This document shows positions 1-5,439 of a DNA stretch of 5,439 bases, piece after piece. The stretch covers positions 1 to 5,439 of the forward strand of contig JAIXZF010000276.1 of the NCBI GenBank assembly GCA_027489835.1, in the 5' to 3' direction. The first letter of the stretch is position 1, and every line of letters starts with the position of its first letter. The position numbers were made by a program, and so were the translations under genes. The notes below the pieces were generated by a model that ran no database searches, was not told where the DNA came from, and saw only the letters and a program-made list of their open reading frames with translations. This DNA comes from Hyphomicrobiales bacterium (lineage in GTDB: Bacteria; Pseudomonadota; Alphaproteobacteria; Rhizobiales; Beijerinckiaceae).

Positions 1-1007
1 ACGCGCGCCTGTCTTGTGTCCATCTGGGTGATCCTGTCGAGGGATGCACGCCCATCTGCGACGGCAAACCGCAGCCAGCCATCGTGAATTCGCGCCTCGC
101 CGTCGAGCCGCTCGACCTGGCCGAACGCGCCGACGACCACCGCATCGAGCACGAGGCCCAGCTCGCGCGCGTCGCAGGGGCGGCTGAGATCGGCCGACCA
201 GGACACGAGAGAGGGACCTGGAATAGATCCGCTTTCGGTGGCGCCACGCCGATGCGAGGACAGGCCCCACGACCACAGCTTCGTGGCGGAGACCGGCACG
301 TAGAGCAGCCAGTGCTCCAGCACCGCCAGCGCCATCAGCGTTGTCAGCAGCACGTAGCCCACGCGCTCGAAAGAGCCCGGCGCGGCCGCCACGGCGAGAT
401 GGGCGAGCAGCGCCGTCGCCACGATGGCCGCGGTGATGGCGAACGGGAAGAAGCCGTTCATCGGCCTGCGGCTGAAATAGCTCGCGAGATAGCCCAGATG
501 CGCCGGCAGGAACTCGTCGGGTATGTTCGGCGCGCCGAGGAAGATGTTGATCTTGGTCGACAGCCGCATGATCCACAGGATCGCGAAGGTCCAGAGCGCG
601 AACGGGTTGACCCCGCCCCAGCTCGCGAGCGCGATGAGCGCGGCAGAGGCCAGGATGCCGAGCTCATGGTCGATGAGAGTCTCGGCGGCGTAGCGGAAAC
701 GCAGCCAGCCCGTCGTGCCGGGCGGGCAGGGCGTGCGACGCGGACCCGAGAGATAACCCATCAGGAAGGCCATCTCGTTCCAGCCCCAGATCGTCAGGGC
801 GGCGAGGAAGGCGATGTAGGCGCCCGCCACCGTGCCGCTGCCCGCCGTGAGCAGGATCGCCAGCAGCGCGAGGCCGGCGAGCCCGCTCGCCGCCGCCATG
901 CTCCAGCGGAAGGAGCCGCGGCCGAGACCGTCCAGATAAAGGATCAGGCCGGTGCTCAGCCACCACACCAGGATGGCGGCCAGCACGGGCAGTCCGATTT
1001 CCGACAT
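1..1007 (-). CDS. puhE: PuhE, photosynthetic complex assembly membrane protein (DUF3623 family), 3' end cut by window edge
   Basis: The reading frame from the ATG at 1007 is open for 335 codons to the left edge with no stop, so the C-terminus is missing. I translated it by hand. Residues 1-250 form a polytopic membrane protein with about six to seven hydrophobic segments (roughly 5-25, 37-55, 60-84, 115-150, 186-208, 215-238). It has landmarks of the PuhE/DUF3623 family: WNEMAFLMGYLSGPRR at 76-91, KINIFLGAPNIPDEFLPAHL around 152-171, and LEHWLLYVPV at 230-239. PuhE is known from Rhodobacter as an inner-membrane protein affecting reaction-centre/LH1 assembly and bacteriochlorophyll levels; its mechanism is unknown. 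The start is supported by GGGAGGG eight bases upstream and by a first transmembrane segment that a later start would lose. The gene follows acsF after 29 bases in the same direction. Residues from about 251 onward are non-hydrophobic and look like an added region (see findings). Family assignment is firm; the C-terminal part is unidentified. Confidence 0.9.
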   Translation of the reverse strand, partial: MSEIGLPVLAAILVWWLSTGLILYLDGLGRGSFRWSMAAASGLAGLALLAILLTAGSGTVAGAYIAFLAALTIWGWNEMAFLMGYLSGPRRTPCPPGTTGWLRFRYAAETLIDHELGILASAALIALASWGGVNPFALWTFAILWIMRLSTKINIFLGAPNIPDEFLPAHLGYLASYFSRRPMNGFFPFAITAAIVATALLAHLAVAAAPGSFERVGYVLLTTLMALAVLEHWLLYVPVSATKLWSWGLSSHRRGATESGSIPGPSLVSWSADLSRPCDARELGLVLDAVVVGAFGQVERLDGEARIHDGWLRFAVADGRASLDRITQMDTRQAR

Positions 1008-1015
1008 CGATCTCG

Positions 1016-1022
1016 CCCTCCC
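1016..1022 (-). promoter_or_regulatory. Ribosome binding site of puhE
   Basis: On the minus strand GGGAGGG lies in the 29-base acsF-puhE gap, eight bases before the ATG at 1007. It fixes the puhE start and shows puhE has its own initiation signal rather than an overlap with acsF. Confidence 0.75.
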
Positions 1023-1036
1023 GTCTCAGCCCACCA

Positions 1037-2104
1037 TCACCAGGCCGGAGCCAGGCGGATGTCCTTGGGCAGTTCGTGCGACTTCACTGGGATCATGTAG
1101 AGGCGCAGGAAAGCAACCGCGCCCGAAACCCCGAGACCGAAGCGCCTGACGCTGCCCATCACCCCACCGGCGGCCTTCGCCTCCTCCGTCGCCTCGACGA
1201 TGGCGCGCAGGCGCCTCAGCCCGGCGATGAAGGCCGGGTTGTCGATGTCGATGGTGAAGGGGAAGACCTGCTTGGAAATCTCGGAGGTGATGCGGAAGAC
1301 CCGCATGTCGTAATCCTCGATCGGCACGCCCAGCGCCTTGTGGAAGGCGGGGCGCATGTGGTCGCGGACATACATGGTCGCGAACACGGCGAGCAGGAAG
1401 AAGCGGATCCAAAGCTTGTTGCCACCCCGCAGCAGCTTCGGGTCCGAGCGCATCAGCAGCGCGAACGCCTCGCCATGGCGGAACTCGTCGTTGCACCAGT
1501 TGTCGAACCATTTGAAGATCGGGTGGAAGCGCTTGTCCGGGTTGCGCTCAAGCAGCCGGAAGATGGTGATGTAGCGCGCATAGCCGATCTTCTCGGACAG
1601 GTAGGTCGCGTACATGATGAACTTCGGCTTGAAGTAGGTGTACTTCTTGGCCTTGGTCAGGAAGCTCATGTCGACGCCGACGTCGAAATCCTTGAGCACC
1701 TCGTTGATGAAGCCCGCATGCCGGCTTTCATCGCGCGCCATGAAGGAGAACAGCTCCTGCATGTCCGGGTTCTTCATCCGCTTCTTGATCTCGGAATAGA
1801 GCACGCAACCCGAGAACTCGGCCGTGAGCGAGGAAACCAGGAAGTCGACGAATTCCTTGTCGAGCTCCTTGTCCAGCGTCGCCCGGTCGAACTGGAAGTC
1901 GTCGGGCTTGCGGAAATGGTTCTTGTTCGGATCGTCCCGCATCTCCTTCATCAGCCCGTCCCACTCGCGGCGGACGAGGCTGACGTCGATCCTGTCCATG
2001 GCGTCGTGGTCGGTCGTGTAGAAGCGCGGCGTCAGCAGCGTCTCCTCGGTCGCCATCTTCGTGACGTAGTTCGGGGCTCCGCCCCCACCTTCCTGCGGGA
2101 TCAT
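1037..2104 (-). CDS. acsF: AcsF, oxygen-dependent Mg-protoporphyrin IX monomethyl ester cyclase
   Basis: This 355-residue protein is the diiron enzyme that uses O2 to close the fifth (E) ring, turning Mg-protoporphyrin IX monomethyl ester into divinyl protochlorophyllide in bacteriochlorophyll synthesis. The length is normal for the family. Characteristic sequence includes LLTPRFYTTD at 23-32 and a ferritin-like four-helix core with probable iron ligands: E96 in TAEFSG, E126 and H129 in DESRHAGF, and E207 and H210 in NDEFRHGEAF. A further Glu must complete the site; I did not assign it. Residues 231-247 are hydrophobic and may contact the membrane. The start at 2104 overlaps the bciE stop as ATGA and has GGGAGGG five bases upstream; an in-frame Met at residue 17 (MATEETLL) is the alternative. 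The upstream neighbour is its probable partner BciE. All visible key residues are intact, so the enzyme should be active, implying pigment synthesis in the presence of oxygen. Confidence 0.97.
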   Translation of the reverse strand: MIPQEGGGGAPNYVTKMATEETLLTPRFYTTDHDAMDRIDVSLVRREWDGLMKEMRDDPNKNHFRKPDDFQFDRATLDKELDKEFVDFLVSSLTAEFSGCVLYSEIKKRMKNPDMQELFSFMARDESRHAGFINEVLKDFDVGVDMSFLTKAKKYTYFKPKFIMYATYLSEKIGYARYITIFRLLERNPDKRFHPIFKWFDNWCNDEFRHGEAFALLMRSDPKLLRGGNKLWIRFFLLAVFATMYVRDHMRPAFHKALGVPIEDYDMRVFRITSEISKQVFPFTIDIDNPAFIAGLRRLRAIVEATEEAKAAGGVMGSVRRFGLGVSGAVAFLRLYMIPVKSHELPKDIRLAPAW

Positions 2105-2403
2105 CGGGCCCTCCCCGCGGAAAAGCCGACTTCGTAGAGTTCCGTGAGCTCGAGATAGGCGGTGATCTTGGTCCAGACGCGGTCGAGCGTCGTGGCGCGC
2201 GTCACGGTCGCCATGCGGCGCTCCACGCGATGCTCGCCGAAGGCGACATGGGTCGGCGCGTCATGGACGATCACCGTGTCGCCGGGGCCGACATCCACGC
2301 CGTCGAGCACGACATGCGCATGGACGAATTCGGCCGTGTTCAGAAGGTCGACCGTGCAGGGAACCTGCACGCTGCTTCCCCTGCCCAGGAGGTGCTGGAT
2401 CAT
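2101..2403 (-). CDS. bciE: BciE, small auxiliary subunit of the alphaproteobacterial oxygen-dependent cyclase
   Basis: This is a 100-residue soluble protein with no signal peptide or membrane segment. I assign BciE from its size, its place between puhC and acsF, and the established finding that alphaproteobacterial AcsF needs a small partner encoded directly beside it (shown in Rhodobacter sphaeroides), whereas cyanobacterial and plant AcsF use Ycf54. The middle, EFVHAHVVLDGVDVGPGDTV (25-44) followed by IVHDAPTHVAFGEH, reads as short beta strands with several His residues; residues 70-92 look helical. No catalytic motif is visible, in keeping with an auxiliary role. Both ends overlap neighbours by ATGA: its ATG overlaps the puhC stop and its stop overlaps the acsF start, so BciE and AcsF are likely made together. 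A weak AGGGA lies seven bases upstream of the start. Identification rests on context and recalled family features rather than an alignment. Confidence 0.85.
   Translation of the reverse strand: MIQHLLGRGSSVQVPCTVDLLNTAEFVHAHVVLDGVDVGPGDTVIVHDAPTHVAFGEHRVERRMATVTRATTLDRVWTKITAYLELTELYEVGFSAGRAR
2109..2115 (-). promoter_or_regulatory. Ribosome binding site of acsF inside the bciE end
   Basis: On the minus strand GGGAGGG sits within the last codons of bciE, four bases before the acsF ATG at 2104. It favours this start over the Met at residue 17 and suggests acsF combines coupled and independent initiation. The spacing is slightly short. Confidence 0.6.
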
Positions 2404-2861
2404 TTGGCGTTCCCTTTTTCCGGCAGAAACCTCGAAAAGGCTTCCGCGTTTGTAGGGCCGAAAGAGTTGAGCACGATTTTCGTGCCCGTGGCCCGGTCCT
2501 CGAGGGTGAGGCGGCCATCAGCATGGAGCGCGAGGCGATGGGGTTGCTCGTTCCCGAAGCCGTCGAGCTTTCGTTCGCGCGATCGCCCGCGCATCACGCC
2601 CCTGATGAAGCCGCTCGTCCCGGGCTCGAGGATCGCGACGACGGCGCCGGTCGCGGCGTCTGCGACGCCGACCGACCCGTCGGCCCGATCCGCGAACCTG
2701 AGGTCACGATACTGCACCACCTCCGCCTCGGGCATCCGTACAACACCCAAGCCGGTCCAGCGCGCCGTGGCGGCGAAGGCGACGCAGGCGAGCACGACGA
2801 ACGCCATCGCGTGCAGCGGCCTGAAGCCTCCGGTGCCGTGGTTGAGCGCGCTGGCGGACAT
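2400..2861 (-). CDS. puhC: PuhC, photosynthetic complex assembly protein
   Basis: This is a 153-residue, single-span membrane protein. Residues 1-15 are a short hydrophilic N-terminus, about 16-34 form one transmembrane helix, and the rest is a soluble, probably periplasmic domain. The C-terminal half has the PuhC pattern: GTSGFIRGVMRGRSRERK at 81-98, then DGRLTLEDRATG at 115-126 and LNSFGPTNAEAFSRFL at 131-146. In Rhodobacter capsulatus PuhC is needed for proper reorganisation of the reaction-centre/LH1 core complex during growth; the molecular action is unclear. The start at 2861 is chosen because GAGGAG lies eight bases upstream and it gives the usual length; the open frame extends further upstream only inside puhB, where the translation is unlike the family. 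It begins 20 bases after the puhB stop, and its stop overlaps the bciE start by four bases. Confidence 0.93.
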   Translation of the reverse strand: MSASALNHGTGGFRPLHAMAFVVLACVAFAATARWTGLGVVRMPEAEVVQYRDLRFADRADGSVGVADAATGAVVAILEPGTSGFIRGVMRGRSRERKLDGFGNEQPHRLALHADGRLTLEDRATGTKIVLNSFGPTNAEAFSRFLPEKGNAK

Positions 2862-2869
2862 GGCGTCGT

Positions 2870-2875
2870 CTCCTC
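2870..2875 (-). promoter_or_regulatory. Ribosome binding site of puhC
   Basis: On the minus strand GAGGAG lies in the 20-base puhB-puhC gap with an eight-base spacer to the ATG at 2861. This decides the puhC start against the longer open frame that continues back into puhB. Confidence 0.75.
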
Positions 2876-2881
2876 GTCGGG

Positions 2882-3556
2882 TCAGGTTGCGGGCCGAAGG
2901 TCCGGAGCCGCCTGCGGCGCGGCCGCGGGCTCGACCCGGAGCGCGGGGATGCGCGCGCCGGTCAGGGCGGCGGCGAGCTGGTCGGCGACGCCTTCGGCAT
3001 GGGGGATCGAGCGCAGCATGGGCTCGGGCTTCGACAGCCGCCAGGGCCGGATGTTCGGCCAGATCGCGAGAATGGCGATGCGGTCGTCCGGCGTCAGCGT
3101 CAGCGGCAGGTCGCCGGTGCCGTCCTGATGCAGCCGCAGCCCTGCGCCGTCGATGCGCTTGAACGGGATGTTGACCGTGATCGGCATCGCCACGCCGGAA
3201 CGGATCAGCACGCGCTTCGAGGTCAGCGAGTAGATCGTCGTGCGGGCGTAGCCATAGGCCATCAGCGACAGGATGCAGATCGCTGCGACGCCCATCGGCA
3301 CGATTCCCACGGCGTAGCTCAGCGTGTCGTAGAGCGAGGCGCCGTCGAGACGGGCCGAGACGCCGCGCCACGTGAACAGCAGGGCGAAGTAGATCGCGAC
3401 CTTGCGAACGTGGAAAGCGTGGATGGCGAGCGAGCGCCAGGCGGGCGAACCCTGCCAGATCAGCCGCTCGCCTTCGGGCAGAGCGGCCGGGAGCCCGGGA
3501 ACGGGCTCCACGGCGTAGTCGTCCTGCGGGCCTTCATAGGAGGCTTTCGCGCTCAT
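2882..3556 (-). CDS. puhB: PuhB, photosynthetic reaction-centre/LH1 assembly protein
   Basis: This 224-residue membrane protein matches PuhB, which in Rhodobacter capsulatus assists reaction-centre assembly and, indirectly, LH1. The N-terminal cytoplasmic part contains LPEGERLIWQG at 26-36, a family landmark. Hydrophobic spans lie at about 52-64 and 79-101. They are followed by YSLTSKRVLIRSGVAMPITV at 109-128, the start of a bacterial PH-like domain running to about residue 175. The tail from about 195 is rich in Ala and Pro and probably disordered. The ATG at 3556 overlaps the puhA stop as ATGA, and GGAG lies eight bases upstream at 3565-3568. The overlap suggests PuhB is made in step with the H subunit it helps incorporate. 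puhC follows after 20 bases. Nothing appears truncated. Confidence 0.94.
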   Translation of the reverse strand: MSAKASYEGPQDDYAVEPVPGLPAALPEGERLIWQGSPAWRSLAIHAFHVRKVAIYFALLFTWRGVSARLDGASLYDTLSYAVGIVPMGVAAICILSLMAYGYARTTIYSLTSKRVLIRSGVAMPITVNIPFKRIDGAGLRLHQDGTGDLPLTLTPDDRIAILAIWPNIRPWRLSKPEPMLRSIPHAEGVADQLAAALTGARIPALRVEPAAAPQAAPDLRPAT

Positions 3557-4341
3557 AGCAGCGGCTCCGCGCGCTCTGGCGAGGCGTAGAGCGTGCCGCC
3601 GCCGTAATAGCCCATGATCTTGTCTTCCTCGAGCAAGGTGACCTGATCGGGGTTCTTGAGGCCCGGCACGTCGGCGAAGTGCTTGGCGTAGATCGCCTTG
3701 ACCGTGACCACCCCCTTCGCGCCGTCGATGCGGGCGAAATTGGAGGGCACCAGCACGCTGCGGCTGCCATTGGAGACCGGAACCTCGACTTCCATGTAGC
3801 GCATCACGAACTCGGCGCGGTCGACCCAGATGTCCTTGACCTTGCCGGCCAGCCGGCCGTCGCCGGCGACCACGTCCATGCCGACCGGGTTGGGGTCGCG
3901 GCCGACCACGGAGAAGTCCGTCGCGACGCGCATTGGCTCGAGCCGGGGCTTGCCGTCGAACAGCTCGTCCGGACGGTCGGCGCGCTCGGCGTAGGAGCCG
4001 GGGCCGACGGCTGCGAGCATCGGATCGCCCACGGGCTCCAGCGGCGCGCCGGGCCAGGGCTCCATGGCCTTGAGCGGATGCACGCGCTTGTCGGGGCGGC
4101 CGTCGCTGTCGACGACGACATCCGGGCCATTGGCCATCTTGAAGGTCTTTGCGGGCGGCGGGGCCGGCCAGCCGACGATCTCGAAGCGGTTGTAGCGGTC
4201 CTGCGTGTCGCGCGCGAGCGGGTAGCCCTCGCGCTTGTTCTCGCGGTGCAGATACCAGATCAGCGCGGCGAAAAAGCCGACGAACAGCCAGAAGCTGACG
4301 GCGGCAAGGTCGATGCCGAGTGGGCTGGAGCCGGGTAACAT
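3553..4341 (-). CDS. puhA: PuhA, photosynthetic reaction centre H subunit
   Basis: At 262 residues this is the normal size for the H subunit, which caps the L and M subunits on the cytoplasmic side and provides the proton path to the secondary quinone QB. One transmembrane helix (about 10-31) near the N-terminus is followed by the hallmark HRENKREGYPL at 32-42. A cytoplasmic region with many prolines comes next (about 57-135), then the PRC-barrel domain, whose core is at 153-187 with AGKVKDIWVDRAEF at 165-178 and MRYMEVEV at 180-187. The C-terminus carries LLEEDKIMGYYGGG at 236-249, also typical. An AGGAGG six bases upstream supports the ATG at 4341. It lies 24 bases downstream of lhaA and overlaps puhB by four bases. 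In Rhodobacter puhA has a promoter within the preceding gene; I cannot point to one here. Identity is secure. Confidence 0.98.
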   Translation of the reverse strand: MLPGSSPLGIDLAAVSFWLFVGFFAALIWYLHRENKREGYPLARDTQDRYNRFEIVGWPAPPPAKTFKMANGPDVVVDSDGRPDKRVHPLKAMEPWPGAPLEPVGDPMLAAVGPGSYAERADRPDELFDGKPRLEPMRVATDFSVVGRDPNPVGMDVVAGDGRLAGKVKDIWVDRAEFVMRYMEVEVPVSNGSRSVLVPSNFARIDGAKGVVTVKAIYAKHFADVPGLKNPDQVTLLEEDKIMGYYGGGTLYASPERAEPLL

Positions 4342-4347
4342 GGGACG

Positions 4348-4353
4348 CCTCCT
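4348..4353 (-). promoter_or_regulatory. Ribosome binding site of puhA
   Basis: On the minus strand AGGAGG stands six bases before the puhA ATG at 4341. It is the strongest Shine-Dalgarno in the window, fitting the high expression expected for a structural reaction-centre subunit. Confidence 0.85.
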
Positions 4354-4365
4354 GGGACGTGTGGT

Positions 4366-5439
4366 CTAGCCGGGGAATTCCGCCAGGCCGAAAGGTGAGG
4401 GTGAGTGGGCTTGGGTCTCAGCCGTGCGGCCCACCAGGGGGCCGATCGCGACAAGAGTCATGAACAGCAGCAGCAATTCGATGTGGTAGACGAAGCCGTA
4501 GCCGACGGAGGCGTCGCTCAGCGCGGGGCCCAACAGGCCGCTCGTCGCCATGTGCGAGACGAGGTCGCGCAGCACGCCGCCGCCCGCGACGGACAGGCCC
4601 ATCGCCAGCGCCTGCACGGCGCCCCAGGCGCCGAGCGCGAGGCCGGTTCCACCTTCCTTCTCCAGCGCCATGGCGCCGGTGAGCGTGCCGACCGAGAACA
4701 GGCCGCCGCCGAAGCCGATCAGCACCACGCCCAGCCTGAACAGCATGGGCAGGCCGAGCGGGGCCGACAGGATCACGCAGGCGAAGGCCGCAAGGCCGAA
4801 CACCGCGCCATTGGCCGCGATGCGCGAGGGATCGCCGCCCTTCATCAGGAGTTTGGCCGCAATGGCGAAGGCCGCGAGCGCGCCGATGGCCATCAGCGCG
4901 GTGAGCGCCGTCGTCTCGGAGACGCTGAGCTTCAGCACTTCGCCGCCATAGGGCTCGAGCACCACGTCCTGCATGTTGAAGGCGGCCGTGCCGAGCGCGA
5001 CGGCGAGGAGGAAGCGCCTGGCCCGGCGCGTGCCTGCGAAACGCTTCCACACTTCGCGGAAGGCCGGCGTGTCGTCCTCCGCGCCGATGGGCAGGCGGTT
5101 CGGGTTGCGCGCCTCCTGCTTCCACAGCGCCACGAGGTTGAGCAGCAGCGTGACCACCGCCGCGCCCTGCACGATCTGGATGAGCTTGATCTGGCTGAAC
5201 TCGGCGAGCAGCAGCGCGAAGGCCGAGCCCGAGATCACCATCCCGACGAGCAGCATCGTGTACATCAGCGCCACGACGCGGGGCCTCAGCGCCGGCGGGG
5301 CAAGGTCCGTGGCGAGAGCGAGGCCGGCCGTCTGCGTGGTCTGGAGGCCCGCTCCGACCAGAAGGAAGGCGAGGGCGGAGGCGACATGCCCGATCCACCA
5401 TGGGCCGTCGGTGTCGCCCGAGAGCAGGATCAGCGCGAA
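4366..5439 (-). CDS. lhaA: LhaA, PucC-family major facilitator protein for light-harvesting 1 assembly (5' end cut by window edge)
   Basis: The frame is open from the right edge to the TAG at 4366-4368, giving 357 residues; family members are usually about 450-480, so the first quarter is missing. The protein is highly hydrophobic with about nine membrane segments visible. Family landmarks are GLQTTQTAGLALATDLAP in visible residues 32-49, VALMYTMLLVGMVISGSAF just after, QGAAVVTLLLNLVALWKQEA, and FNMQDVVLEPYGGEVL, the PucC-family signature. This is an MFS-type family whose members (LhaA, PucC, Bch2-type) are needed for LH1 or LH2 assembly, possibly handling bacteriochlorophyll in the membrane. 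The LhaA rather than PucC name comes from its place directly before puhA. A GTG at 5274 could be mistaken for the start but lies inside conserved sequence. The final 20 residues are hydrophilic and Ser/Pro rich. puhA follows after 24 bases. Confidence 0.93.
   Translation of the reverse strand, partial: FALILLSGDTDGPWWIGHVASALAFLLVGAGLQTTQTAGLALATDLAPPALRPRVVALMYTMLLVGMVISGSAFALLLAEFSQIKLIQIVQGAAVVTLLLNLVALWKQEARNPNRLPIGAEDDTPAFREVWKRFAGTRRARRFLLAVALGTAAFNMQDVVLEPYGGEVLKLSVSETTALTALMAIGALAAFAIAAKLLMKGGDPSRIAANGAVFGLAAFACVILSAPLGLPMLFRLGVVLIGFGGGLFSVGTLTGAMALEKEGGTGLALGAWGAVQALAMGLSVAGGGVLRDLVSHMATSGLLGPALSDASVGYGFVYHIELLLLFMTLVAIGPLVGRTAETQAHSPSPFGLAEFPG

Noticed and set aside
458..966. Two short minus-strand frames (458-667 and 664-966) in the region of puhE
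   Set aside because: They are in a different frame from the continuous PuhE reading frame and their translations are Ser/Arg/Pro-rich without motifs. They do not indicate a broken gene.
84..1100. A long open frame on the plus strand (338 codons) antisense to puhE
   Set aside because: It is rich in Arg, Gly, Glu and Ala with no recognisable motif, and lies exactly opposite a well-matched PuhE. Long antisense frames are expected in DNA with GC-rich third codon positions.
1076..2137. A long open frame on the plus strand (353 codons) antisense to acsF
   Set aside because: Its translation is a low-complexity mix of Val, Glu, Leu, His and Arg with no family signature, opposite an intact AcsF with its iron ligands. 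It is a compositional shadow.
2862..3371. Extension of the puhC frame upstream, giving a 323-residue protein
   Set aside because: The added part lies within puhB in another frame, is Arg/Ala/His-rich, and the strong ribosome site before 2861 plus the usual PuhC length favour the short form.
4342..4600. Possible PpsR/CrtJ-type sites (TGT-N12-ACA) or a promoter before puhA
   Set aside because: The few TGT triplets I checked in this stretch lack a matching ACA at the right distance, and no convincing promoter elements were seen. An internal promoter in lhaA remains possible but unsupported.
4366..5274. GTG at 5274 as the start of a shorter lhaA
   Set aside because: The frame continues to the window edge with conserved PucC-family sequence (TTQTAGLALATDLAP) upstream of that codon, so the gene is simply cut by the edge.

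Overview
This window is a piece of the photosynthesis gene cluster (PGC) of a purple phototrophic bacterium, very probably an alphaproteobacterium. Evidence for this is the strong GC bias (especially at third codon positions), the reaction-centre H subunit gene puhA, and the order lhaA-puhA-puhB-puhC-bciE-acsF-puhE, which is typical of alphaproteobacterial PGCs. The AcsF plus BciE pairing is the alphaproteobacterial form of the oxygen-dependent cyclase. I cannot name the genus; a Hyphomicrobiales-like (Rhizobiales) phototroph is plausible, but that is a guess.

All seven genes lie on the minus strand, so transcription runs from the right edge to the left. From right to left they are: the 3' part of lhaA (cut by the right edge), puhA (reaction-centre H subunit), puhB and puhC (membrane assembly factors for the reaction centre and its light-harvesting complex), a 100-residue gene recognised as bciE, acsF (aerobic Mg-protoporphyrin IX monomethyl ester cyclase), and puhE (membrane protein of the same assembly group, cut by the left edge). 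Coding is almost continuous. Three junctions (puhA/puhB, puhC/bciE, bciE/acsF) overlap by four bases as ATGA, and the other three gaps are 24, 20 and 29 bases, each with a good Shine-Dalgarno sequence. This is one operon-like unit with extensive translational coupling. No promoter or terminator is visible, and no non-coding stretch is longer than 29 bases.

The genes work together in building the photosynthetic unit. AcsF with BciE forms the fifth (E) ring of the bacteriochlorophyll precursor using O2. LhaA is a transporter-like protein of the PucC family involved in light-harvesting 1 assembly. PuhA caps the reaction centre on the cytoplasmic side, and PuhB, PuhC and PuhE help assemble it. 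The presence of acsF means bacteriochlorophyll can be made under oxygen, whether or not an anaerobic cyclase (bchE) exists elsewhere.

I found no undescribed system here. The least ordinary feature is the C-terminus of PuhE: after the recognisable membrane domain ends (about residue 250) the frame stays open for at least 85 more residues to the window edge. That part is soluble-looking and has less GC-biased codons.
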